A DNA stretch of 64,000 nt, taken from contig OY848930.1 of NCBI GenBank assembly GCA_963693285.1, forward strand, positions 992,001 to 1,056,000, read 5' to 3'. The notes beneath the pieces are model-generated. The model was not told the origin of the DNA, made no database searches, and saw nothing but the letters and a program-made list of their open reading frames with translations. Origin of the DNA: Xestospongia muta. Its lineage: Eukaryota; Porifera; Demospongiae; Haplosclerida; Petrosiidae. How positions within the stretch are numbered: the first letter of the stretch is position 1; each line of letters opens with the position of its first letter. Position numbers and translations under genes: made by a program. Positions 30,609 through 42,150 of the stretch are shown one piece after another.

Positions 30609-31665
30609 ATGGCTGAAAATTTTAGTGGATCGGGTAAACCTGTAGATACAACAAGTTCTGAACCCAGAGGTAAGTCTATTATAAGTGTCATGGAGCTTTT
30701 TGTAATAACTAAAATCCCTTTATATAGCTATGAGTGCTAATGCAAAGCAAATACAAAAGCTAATGAAGGACATACTTAAGGAACAGCACCATCCTTTACA
30801 ACAAGCTTTGAAAAACTGTCTTCCACAAGTAGCTTCAGAAATGTTCACGAAAAACTTAATTTCTGAATCTGTCAAAGATGAACCGACTTATGACAAATTA
30901 ATTGGCGATTTTAAAGCTGGAATGGAATTTAAAGATGCTTCAGAATTACAAAAGCATTGGCAATCATTTATTGAGATTGTTTCTAATCAAGGTGGTTCCG
31001 CTGTTGGAGCAGCAAAATATTTAGCAAAAGAGTTAAGAGAGAGATTGAAGAGTCACAATACTTCTCCTAGTACATGTCCTTTAGTCAATGACAAGGATAG
31101 CATCAAAATCGTAGACGTAGACAGCGAAGAGGAAGTTATGGAAAAGCTACAAGATCTTCATGAAACATTTGCTAGTCTAATGAGACGAGTTAGAACTGAA
31201 CTAAATAAGGAGATTGAAAACAAACGAACAACTCTGTCAGATATAGCTCGTTGTGCACAGGATTTTATAAATTGGGAAAATGTTGATTTCAGTAGTGTTC
31301 AAAGCATTGTTGAGCTTTTTACAGAACTCCATCGCTATTTGGATTTTCTAGATTGTAGAGTTGTCATTGTAATTTCTAAGGAATACATTACAAATAATGA
31401 TAGTCTGATAAAGAAATTGGAAGATCATTCTAAGCAATCACACAAATTTTGTAGTATGCAGTCAGTGAAGACACTCAGAGAAAGTTTATTGGAAATATTC
31501 AAGCCACACTTAAAAAATCCTGAAAATGCACCAACAGTCCACATCAAGTTGAACAATTCATGGGATGAGGTCTCTATAGAAGGTTTGTACATATTAATCA
31601 AACATTTACTTCCAAAACATGAGAAGCAATCTCTTATAAACCACATCATAATTTTATCAGGTTAA
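30609..31665 (+). CDS. Death-fold protein B1, short or truncated (2 exons)
   Basis: Exon 1 (30609-30669) encodes MAENFSGSG...; exon 2 begins at 30728 and is open to a TAA at 31663-31665, about 332 aa. Exon 2 encodes a CARD-like domain (about residues 21-130, MSANAKQIQKL, FKAGMEF) and the N-terminal half of the module (to KQSLINHI). It stops exactly where the module's GSV.IKY half should begin, at a phase-1 CAG|GT, the same point at which B2 ends. B3 exon 2 is over 90 percent identical by eye and continues in frame past this point, so B1 has lost the ankyrin-like part, second Death domain and coiled coil. It may be a functional short form or a dying copy; the reading frame has no lesion. Confidence 0.6.
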
Positions 31666-32239
31666 TAAGTACATCTGTCTCTTGTATATATATCCTACTT
31701 ATTTAGAACTGTTTTGACTCTAATTTGTGTAACTTATTTATGTTGGTAGTGAAAAGTGATTGATAATGTCTTTTATTAATATACAAGTTGCATTTCTTGT
31801 AATCACATAGTTAATAGTTGATGATTACTGGAATCTAATCTAGCCAGACCCTGGTTTTCCTAGAACATTGGATTTAAATGTTGTACTCAGTTGGCTGAGG
31901 AACCATGTTTGGCCAGTCAAAATTAAAAATTATTTTAGTAGCCATACTTTTCAAAGAGCATTGGAGTACCTAAATGTTGTACTCTGTTGGCTGGGGAACC
32001 AAGTCTGAAAATACATCAACTGCAAGGAATTATTACTAAGATATCAATCAACATGGACCACACCTTGGACACCTCAACACATTTGTAATCAAGGGTGTGG
32101 TTTCCATCTTATTTTGGATAAAGATCACATTGGCATGGCTAATCATAGATTGCCCATTTGCCTGTGAAAACTGTGACCCATATACCTCACATGATCTAAT
32201 AACATTCATAAAAGCACTTATAATGTAAACTTATATGGT
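31666..32239. other. Spacer after B1
   Basis: No gene seen. It contains a short direct duplication (CAAATGTTGTACTCxGTTGGCTG, about 31877 and 31973) and leads into a degraded B-type promoter. Confidence 0.5.
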
Positions 32240-32606
32240 AAGTTGCTATTTGCAGTCACTGACTACCTTGGCAAATACTTATCAAAGCAACTAGTTGGTT
32301 CTGACAACATCCTTTATAGTTTATTCTCTCATTCTCAGTTCAATGATAATGGTTGAAAATTTTTTGGGGGAAAGTTGTTTCTCCCACTAAAAGTCCTGTT
32401 ATAAACACCAGTCTACTATAAATGTGAAGCTATTTTAACCACTGAAATCTATTTATACAGCTATTGAGTGCTAGTGCAGGCCAAATGCAAAGGCTAATAA
32501 AGGACATATTTCAAGAACAACACTACCCTTTATAAGGAGCTTTGAAAAACTGCCTTCCACAAGTAGCTTCAGAAATGTTCACTAAAGACTTCATTTCTGA
32601 ATCATA
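32240..32606 (+). pseudogene. Degraded B-family promoter, MAEN exon and start of CARD-like exon
   Basis: The leader, an ATG exon encoding MVENFLGE, the splice acceptor and the first 130 bp of the CARD-like exon are recognisable. The TATA box is damaged, exon 2 has stops (ATTGAGTGCTAG start; TTATAAGGAGC), and the copy ends abruptly at FISES where FMO remnant 2 sequence begins. Confidence 0.75.
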
Positions 32607-32629
32607 ATCATTAATACATGCTACATTCT

Positions 32630-33620
32630 AGTGGCTACATGCTGGAGGTGAATGTTAAGCATGTTCATTCTAACATTGTGAAGAAAGAATACTTTGACGT
32701 TGTGTTTGTTTGTAATGGATAAGTTTTATTATTTTGTGCACTGTAAATTCACACTCTTCTTTTTTATAATTTCCTACAATACAACTGACAATCTACACAC
32801 ACAGGCATTATTCTAAGCCTTATCATAACATTTCAATTCTACAATACTTTCAAGGAACTGTTCTACACAGTCATGAATATTATTTGTCAGATACCTTTGA
32901 AGGACAATGTGTTATTGTAATTGGAGCTAGTCAATCAGGTATTGATATTTGTCTTGAAGTGGCCACTAAACCTAAAGAAGTTCTTTTGAGTCATCATACA
33001 GGATACATTACATCACTACTTCCTAGAAATATTCATAAAATTAGAGAAGTCACTGGCATATCAGAAATGAGCTCTATACAACTTGATGATGAAGACACAG
33101 TCAAAGAGAAAGTTAATAGTATTATCCTATGGAATGGATATGAGTATAAGTTTCCATTTTTAATTCCAGTGTGTGAAATACAAGTCACTAACAATAGAGT
33201 ACATCCATTATATAAACATATTGTTAACACAGTCCATCCATCTATGGCATTCATTGGACTTAACTCATTAGTGGTACCTTAATTCACTATGTTGTGATGT
33301 ACAAGTACAATATTATATCTCTGTTCTACTAGGAAAAACTGAACTTAAAACTTCAGAGGAAATGCTAAGAGAAAGTGAAGAAGAGTATCAAATGAAATTA
33401 AAGGGAAGATTTAAAGTGAGACATGCTCATGTTCTCGGATATCGTCAACAGACATATTACAAAGAGCTTGCAGAACAAGGCAAATTTGAGTAACTAAACC
33501 CAAAGTAGCTGTTGCATGATAAAGTAATAGCAGAGAGAACTCGAAATGTTACTGTCTATAAACAGTTGGACTTTGATGTTATTAATAATAGAAACTATAT
33601 TGGTAGGAAAATGTGGATGG
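32630..33620 (+). pseudogene. FMO remnant 2 (third FMO subtype)
   Basis: The best preserved of the three remnants. It retains the end of exon 2 (VVFVCNG-like), the exon-4 HYSKPYH start, the signature FQGTVLHSHEY, an NADPH site altered to GASQSG and the TPECGI region (here IPVCEI). A frameshift/stop after SLVVP (33279) and a stop in the C-terminal part (FE followed by TAA) inactivate it. Exons 1 and most of 2 are absent. Confidence 0.8.
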
Positions 33621-34510
33621 TAATAACACAAATTGTTTTAATAAAGTCATTATTTTTACAATTTTATACTTAATATATAATATAGTAGAATTTAACAATG
33701 AAATTGTTCCTATTCCTTATTGATTACATAGCAGACTGCATAATTTGCACAATTCCAACTGATGAGGGATACAAAATAGCTAACTGAATCACTTATATGA
33801 CAACAACAAAAAGCATACCTCATCCAATACTTGTTCATTAAGCATACCTACAATAGAACATGACCTTGTACATACGCATGAGTAGGACTGTTACTACAGC
33901 ACAAAACATACCTCATCAAATGCTTGTTCATTACTAAGTTTTATATTATAATAATATACTCAATTTTTATAAGGGACCGTCCTTATAGTTTATTTGGAAG
34001 AGACCTTAGGCCAGATTGATCATGAATAGTATACAGCTAAGCATACCTACAATAGAACATGACCTTGTACATATGCATGAGTAAGACTGATTACATGAGA
34101 TTAATCCCGTGCAGTAAGTATATTTAATTTGTTCTAATTCATTTATTTAACTTTCAAAATTTGTATAATCAAATCTACATTCAAGAATAATTAATATACG
34201 CAGACCAACACAGACCTTTCAATCACTCTATTACTGTAATAGTGACTCCGTGAAAAATACAGGATGTGGTTGTCATCTTAATTTGATCTTCAGTCACATG
34301 ACAGCCCAGTTATTAACATAATATTCATCATTATGAAACATATGAATAATGTTGACCCACACATCACATGATCTAATAATATTCACAACAGTACTATATA
34401 AGGTAAGATTAAGAATAAACAAGTACATATAGTCACTGGTTACCTTGACAACCACTCTGTTCTGACAGCGTCCTCTATAGTTTATTTCTCTTATTCCCAA
34501 CTCAACGATA
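33621..34510 (+). promoter_or_regulatory. 5' flank and promoter of B2
   Basis: Contains a local duplication (AAGCATACCTACAATAGAACATGACC-type words near 33840 and 34040) and then the conserved B-family upstream block with a TATA box (TATATAAGG, 34395-34403) 108-116 bp before the ATG. Confidence 0.6.
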
Positions 34511-37500
34511 ATGGCTGAAAATTTTAGTGGATCAGGTGAACCTGTAGATACAACAATTTCTGAACCCAGAGGTAAGTCTATTATAAGTGTCATGGAGCTT
34601 TTTTTAATAACTAAAATCCCTTTATATAGCTATGAGTGCTAATGCAAAGCAAACACAAAAGCTAATGAAGGACATACTTCAGGAACAAGACTATTCTTTA
34701 CAACTAGCTTTGAAAAACTGCCTTCCACAAGTAGCTTCACAAATGTTTGCTAAAAACTTAATTCCTGAATCTGTCAAAGATGAACCGACTTATGACAAAT
34801 TAGTTGGTGAATTTAAAGCTGGAATGGAATTTAAAGATGCTTCAGAGTTACAAAATCATTGGGAAACATTTATTGAGATCCTTTCTAATCAAGGTGGTTC
34901 TGCTATTGGTGCAGCAAAATATTTAGCAAAAGAATTAACAGAGAAATTGAAAAGTCACAATGCTCCAAGAACTGATGTACAATTACAAGGTATTATAGCT
35001 TTAATAATTTCATTATTTTATCATGATCATTCTGTAGCCCTTAGTACTCCACAAGAAACAGTGAATTACTTTGTTCTGGAGAATGATGAAATTGAAACTA
35101 CTCTAGAAAGTCTACACAAAGATTTCACAAATTTAATGGTTGAAGTTCAATCAGCACTTGACGAAAAATTAATTAACAACAAAATAAAAATGGTGGATTT
35201 TTCTAGATGGATTTATCATCATCTGTTGAAGAGGGTGAGAGACATCAATGAATGCAAGAATTTAGACAGCATTTTTGAGAAACTAGAACCATCCTTTGAC
35301 TTTTTACAATGTAAATTGATTGTAGATATGAGTGAACGGTTTCTTAATGATGTATATTTTGGTGATGGTGAAGACAAGAATAGTCTTGTCAGCAAACTTA
35401 AAGAACATATGGATAAGGCTGATACTTTTAGTCGCTCAACTACAGTGAAACAACTCAAAGATCAATTGGAAACCATATATCTCCCATATTTATCAAATTT
35501 ATCGAACATGCCTCAAATTCAAATTCGATTCCATGCACAAAGTCTATGGAATGGAGTTCTGTTTGAGATGCTTCGTCTCCTAATAGGACATTTACTACCT
35601 GACGTGTCAAAGCAATCAATTCTACAGCATATTGAAATAATTTCAGGTTCAATTATCATCAAATACAACATTGATGAATCAAATGCTGCTCACCTTGTAG
35701 CTTATGTTCAAGGCAAGCTACAGTTTATGCGTCTTATTGGTATCTTTGGTCTAACAATAAATACAGTCATACGTACCCAGAAACTTGTTGGAGAGACATG
35801 CTTGCTACGGGAGACAATTACTAATGGTGAATCCATCCTGAAAGATGAGGAAAACACAACCTTTAATTTTGATACTGCCCTTTTTGAAGCAGCCAAAATC
35901 GGTCACATTGAAGCAGCTCAATTTTTAATGAAGATAGGTGCTAACATTGATGTTGCCATTAATGAAGCAGGAAAGGTTCATCAAAACGAAATAGCTCAAT
36001 TTCTTTTTGAATGGGGAGATATATCAACTATGCTTGGTAAATTTTCATACTATACATATACATTGTATAATTAAAATTCTTTGTACAATTAGATATAGGT
36101 CAACTAAACAAGATACACCAAGTATTGAAAATGAGTAATTTCTCTATGCAAAACTGGTCTCCTCTTGGACTGAATCTTGGTCTTCCACAATCATCATTAG
36201 ATGCTATTGAAGCAGATTCCAAAGTTGGATCTCAATGTCTACAGGAATGTTTATCTCAATGGTTGAACAAAGCTAATGAGGTAATCAACAAAGGTGCTCC
36301 AAATGGAGAATCATTAGCAAATGCTCTGAGAAGTATTGGAGAAGTTTCTTCTGCAGAAAACATTGAGGCCAGTAAGTAATTTGTAGATTATAATAGTGTT
36401 ATATGATCATTGTACAAACAGAAACGGAACTCTCTCATCCAGCTTGTCAAATATTACTAAAACACTATGAAAGGCTCTCACAACTGATTCTTCCTGTGGA
36501 GACATTATTGACAGAGGGAGTAATCTGCAAAGAGATATTTCATGAAATAAAGAAGTCAGGAGGTTTACTAGCCAATGGTCCATTAAGAGCACTATGTACT
36601 ACAGTTTCTAAAGAGCACAAACAACTAAGGGTATTTGCCACCATTTTACTTCAATCAAGCGAGACAATACAAGTAGCTCAGTTTATACTTGAGGAGTATG
36701 GTAAGTAGAAAGTAAACTTCACTGATAAAACATTTTGTCTTATTTTGTAGAAAGTACATTTACTTCACCAGATCAACCTCAAATATCAGAAACTATAGAC
36801 ATCCTTTCTTTAAATGACCAAAAGATGGAAAAATCACCTCCAGGTTTGTTTATCATTTGTATTCTAGTTTTAATAATTTCATAATTAAACAAACACAGGA
36901 ACTTCTTTTGATCAAATGAGAATGTACTTCAGTACACTTATTAACACTGTTGCTCGTCTCATTGAAAATAAAGTCTCATCACTTGAAGACCTCAAAACAT
37001 ACCTCCAGAAACATTTTGATGAACTGCGGCTTCAATTAGAATATGCTAAATCACTCAAACAATTCATATTCCTTGTCAAAGACAAAGATACCATTATTGA
37101 TATCGATTGCATACAAGCTATTGTGGATCACTTGGATATTGAAGAAGTCAAAGATCATATTGCAGCATATAAAATAACAATGGAAGGGTTCTGTGAGGAG
37201 ACCACACTAGACATTTGTTGTAATGAGAGCTTCAATACAGCTTCATCTTCTCTTCTCAAATGTGAGACCATCGAATTTGTTCTGCAGTGGGAGACTAACA
37301 AACACTCACTCAGTGATGTCAGAGCTTTGTTAGAAAAGAGCTTCCAAGATATGGGTAAAAAGGTTCAAGTGAGATACATAAAAGTGGACAGCAACTTTGT
37401 CATTGTGACTTGCTATGCTCCAGGAAACATAATGGATATTCTACAGATGGAAACAGGGAAGAATCTTGACCTACTGAGGAAGACTGGCGTAATTGAACTA

Positions 37501-40500
37501 AAGATCAGCTATCATGTCTTTTTTACAACTACAGATAAAGTACTAACAGACAAGGAAAAAGAGATTGAGATACTACAAAAGAAAATAACTTCACTGTCCA
37601 TACAACTACTAGAGAGAAAAGAAATGTTGGCAAAAGAAAACAAAAGTAAACAATAATATGTCATTTAAATTTGATGTCATAATTATCATGAGAACACTTA
37701 GACTGGCTGGCCAGACTCTCCATTATGACATGTGGAAGAACATGGAGGGACTGACCAGCCAGACTTGAGAACCTATTGCAGTAGTGTACATTATTGTTAT
37801 GTTCGATTCTATAAGTACTAATATATTATTATTAGTTGAGGAAGTATTGCTTTTAATTAACTGTCTCTTTATACTAGCATTTACTAATAAGTGGTTATGT
37901 TCTCATTACAACTACATTATTAGAAAAACAAGAAGAGATAGAGATACTACAAGAAAAAATATCCTCACAGTCCTTACAACTACTAAAGTTAAAAGAAACG
38001 AACAGTCAATTAGCAAAAGACAACAAAAGTAAATAATATTACTTTATTTAAAATTCCATTTTATAATTATCAAACATACATACACTTAATGTGGCTAGCC
38101 AAATCCTCCATTATGACATGTGGAAGGACATGGAGGATCTGACCAACCAGACTTGATAACATTGGAGTAGTGTACATTATGATATGTTCAATATGTACTA
38201 ATATATAAATTGTTAACAGAGAAACAAGAAGAAACAGAGCAGTTAACCAGAGAGTTAACTAAACAAAAAGAAAGTGAGCTATATTACACAAGACAAGTGG
38301 AGGAGTTAACAAATAAATCAGAAGTTGACGCCAGAATGGGTAAGGCAAAAATACTAGAAATAGAACAGTTAACCAGACAGAAAGAAGGTAAGGTATAGCT
38401 AATATCATTACCAGTACATACCATATATATTCTATAGCTGCTGATAAAATATTAGCAGAGAAAGAACAACAAATACAACAATTGACCAGAGAGAAAAAAA
38501 GTGAGTTATAGTTCTGTAGTGTACAGTCATTTCAATATGATTATATAGCTACTGATAAAGTATTAGTAGAGAAACAAGAAGAAATACAACAGTTGGTCAG
38601 AGAGAAAGAAGGTAAATTATAGTATTGTTAGTAGTATATACCATATGGTGGTATTTATTCAGCTACTGATGAAGTGCTAGCAATGAAAGAAGAAAAAATA
38701 AACCAGTTGGCCAGAGAGAAAGAAAGTGAGCTATAATACTATGATATAATAGATATATATTATTAATATGGTTATATAGCTACTGATAAAGTATTAGTAG
38801 AGAAACAAGAAGAAATAAACCATTTGGCCAGAGAGAAAGAAAGTGAGCTATAATACTATGATATAATGCATATATATTATTAATATGGTTATATAGCTAC
38901 TGATAAAGTATTAGTAGAGAAACAAGAAGAAATAAACCAGTTGACCAGAGAGATAAAAAGTAAGCAATATAATTATAGCTCTTTGTATCATATATGTTTA
39001 TGTTATAGCTTCTGATAAAGTATTTGTAGAGAAAGAACAACAGTTGGCTGGACAGAAAGAAGGTGAATTATAATTCTGTTAGTAGTACATATGGTTATAA
39101 TTATGTTCTGTAGAGAAACAGGAAAATAACATAACCTCATTGACTGCACAACTAGGAGAAAGAGGAAAAGAAAAGACTAGTCAGTCACATTATAAGAAAG
39201 GTAAGCAATTTAATGGACATTATATGGGATTTTAATCTGTGACAATCCAATAATATGAGACAGAACATACATAAAACTTCCTCCCAGTCCTATGGACACC
39301 TTGTTCTTATAAAATAATTAATTTATTATAAAAGTTCTTTAAATATCTCGTTATGATATACTTTTGTAAATTGATTGATTGATTTAACTAATATATGGTT
39401 ATACAAGTTGATGTAATTATTTGATCCAAACTGATAATAAAAATAAGATTGTTTGATTATTATTGTACTGTATTTGATAATCAGTCAATTCCATGTGACA
39501 GTAGTAATTAAAACGAGTTTACTTTCAGTTTGCATCAAATAATTACATGTGACCTACATATAACTATATATTAGTTAAATCAACAAATCAGTTTTTACAG
39601 TTCTATTTATTATAATAAATACAACATAGTAATAAAGTGGTTACTTATATAATTGAGCTTGCTGAAAAGTCCTCATGAATTTCTTTAAAGCCTATTTTTA
39701 TTATAACACTACAGGTGCCAGTGTATCAAAAAACAATAAAGTTCATAAAGTATTGAGAAGCGTACTAAAAAACCATTTTGCTCACTTAAGTCACCTGTTA
39801 CAACCATGTCTCCAACGTGTTGCTACAGAAATGTACTTTCATAACCTAGTAACTAGATCAGTCCAAGAGTCCCCAACCGTTCTCCTTGTGATTAATGAAT
39901 TTGAAAATACTATGCAATATCTCGAGGAAGATATTTCAAAGTTACAAGAACATTGTCAACATTTCTTACAATGTCTCTCCAGTGAAGGTGGTCCAATGAA
40001 ATTAGCTGCTCAAAAGTTATGTCAAGACTGGATGAAAGAAGTCAAAAAGCAATGTAATATCTCACTAGATCTTACATGTGATGAACAGGATATTAAACAA
40101 CAAGGTCAGTAATACAAATGATTGTAGTCCATATTTTTTGTCACAAATACAATTTTGTTCTTGTTGTTAAAATTTCATTCAATAGATTTATTTACATAGC
40201 TTTTATGTGTGAAATTATGATAGTGAACAAAGCTAGCTGTGACAATATACATTCCCTCATAGATATAATAATGTATAAATGTATAATAATTATTATTCTA
40301 GCATAAAGATCAATGTATTATTATTAAGCGTATTAGTTCAGTGATACTTAGTAGAGAGCCTATACCAACCAGTAGTTAAAAAGTCCACAATAATGATTAT
40401 TAATTGACTAAACTAAATAACTAACTGATTATTATGTAGGAGGTGTCATATAATGTGAAAGGATATGGGACAATGTTTCAATTTATTTCATTTTGATGAT

Positions 40501-42150
40501 ATCAAATGATACTCATCTGATTTCATTTAATGTATTGAAAAGTATTAGTTGCTTTTTGGGAGAAGGTTGGAATATATTTGTTCATACCATATATGGTTAT
40601 GTTCTATAGCTATTGATAAAGCATTAGTAGAGAAAGAACAGTTTTAATCTTTATTATAACGATATCACTTCCTATAGCTATCACTCTTCATGAACCCACT
40701 TTGTCTGTTAGACCACAGTATGACCAGTTAATAGAATTACTAGATACTCTAGTCAATTGGCAAACGTTTGGCACTTTCTTACCTGGAATTAAGAGTGAAC
40801 ATATCCTAGTAATAGAACGTGAAAATACAAGAATCGAGAAACAAAAAGCTGCTCTGTTTTCAAAATGGCTTAACTTTCATCCTGAGGCATCATGGCAGGA
40901 TGTACTGTTTGCGCTAGAAAAGTCACAAGAATATACTCTATCATCAAAAGTATATCAAAAACTTAACACAACTTTATCAACAGTTTCAACTATTCAAGGT
41001 ATATTAATTACTCAAGGTAGAGTGAGATTTTACTATTTAATATACTATAAACTTTGAATGTGCTAAGACTATAAGGTCTGACAAGTAGTCCATACTTGTT
41101 GTGTACTATTATGCATACTATTTATTTACAACATGTAAACTAACTATATGCAAGAAAATATGGATATTTATTATAGTGTATCTTAATTTTGTTTCATGGT
41201 GCATTCAGTGATGTTGATATAATATTGTAATTTTATTTTACCAAGCCTAATACTTAAACTTCAACTGTTAAAGAGTAATCTTAGTATTACACAATACAGA
41301 ATACAGTATTATGAAATAGAACATGCATAAAACTTCATCCCAGCCCTATGGACACTTTATTCTTATGAAATAATTATAATTGTGAGTCTGTGGTTAACGT
41401 AGTCTACATACACCTATAAGGATATACAGGATGTATTCACATATTACCCAGTTTAGACTAGTACTCATATACCTCACATGGGCAACAATGTTATAATTAT
41501 GATGTTACATGATGTTACAAAATGATATACTTATTATAACACTCAATTGTGCAGGTCTTCAAGAAATTGTAACCGTGACATTTGAAAGTAAAGAGGTCGA
41601 AAAACAAATTCAGAGTACTTTAGAGGCCTTATGTAGTAAGTTCAGTTTGTTATTTGTAGCTGTTAAAGCAGCACTTGATTGTAAACTACAACATCAACAA
41701 CTAGTACTAGTGGACTTTATTAGATGGATTGAACATCGAATGAACTGGGTTGGGGAATTTAGTGGTATTACTGATTTAGATGAGCTTTTCAAGAAACTAC
41801 ATCCATATTTTGACTTTTTAGACTGTATGTTAATTGTGGATATGAGTGAAATTTTTTTGAATGATGAATCCTTTGGGAAAGATAAAAGCCTCCTCGATGA
41901 ACTCAAAGAACATATGGTTAGTGCTAAGAGACTTCGTTCCTTGTCTGCAGTCAAACAACTTAAAAATGATCTTAAAAAGATATACTTTCCCTATCTTACA
42001 AATCTAGTGAACATGCCACATATTCAAATTGAGTTACACAATCCATGGTATGAAGCTAATATTGAAGCACTTTATCTACTAATAGGACATTTACTACCTC
42101 ACAAGTCTAAACAGTCAATTTTGAAGTATATTGAGATTGAGACAGGTTGA
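34511..42150 (+). CDS. Giant death-fold protein B2 (about 1617 aa; 19 exons modelled), 3' module truncated
   Basis: Exons: 34511-34571, 34630-34989, 35038-36036, 36093-36371, 36422-36700, 36751-36843, 36899-37645, then mini-exons 37924-38028, 38220-38387, 38438-38500, 38549-38611, 38663-38725, 38780-38842, 38897-38959, 39009-39062, 39114-39200, then 39715-40104, 40678-40998, 41555-42150. Every junction is phase 1. Domains: CARD-like (20-140), module 1 with ankyrin-like end (141-473), Death (474-566, FSMQNWSPLGLNL), CARD-like (567-659), linker, divergent module (691-939), coiled coil (to 1182), a third CARD-like domain (1183-1312), Death (1313-1419, WQTFGTFLPGI) and the N-terminal half of a second module ending at TGA. 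B3 has the same order except that it lacks the 39715 exon and keeps a full last module with ankyrin repeats. The locus may instead be two genes divided near 39-40 kb. A decayed mini-exon with a stop sits at 40610. Confidence 0.6.
37703..37762. repeat. Intronic stem-loop 1 of B2
   Basis: Arms of about 20 bp (GGCTGGCCAGACTCTCCAT and GGAGGGACTGACCAGCC) around ATGACATGTGGAAG. Related stem-loops lie at 38092-38149, 51005-51064 and 51393-51448, always in the introns beside the first coiled-coil mini-exons. Confidence 0.75.
38092..38149. repeat. Intronic stem-loop 2 of B2
   Basis: Diverged copy of the stem-loop at 37703, in the next intron (GGCTAGCCAAATCCTCCAT paired with ATGGAGGATCTGACC). Confidence 0.7.
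38438..39200 (+). repeat. Array of coiled-coil mini-exons (B2)
   Basis: Five exons of exactly 63 bp followed by one of 54 and one of 87 bp, spaced 40-55 bp apart. Each 63-bp exon encodes 21 residues of the type ATDKVLVEKQEEIxQLxREKE, three heptads, bounded by AG|CT and phase-1 donors. Introns as well as exons are similar, so exon plus intron was the unit of duplication. Confidence 0.8.

Noticed and set aside
40600..40650. Functional coiled-coil mini-exon before the second Death exon of B2
   Set aside because: It has the usual acceptor and AIDKALVEKEQ start but runs into a TAA without a donor, so it is treated as decayed.
34511..42150. NLR (NACHT/LRR) receptor
   Set aside because: No Walker A GxxxxGK[ST] or LRR pattern was found in any of the death-fold genes, so they are not NLRs despite the adaptor-type domains.
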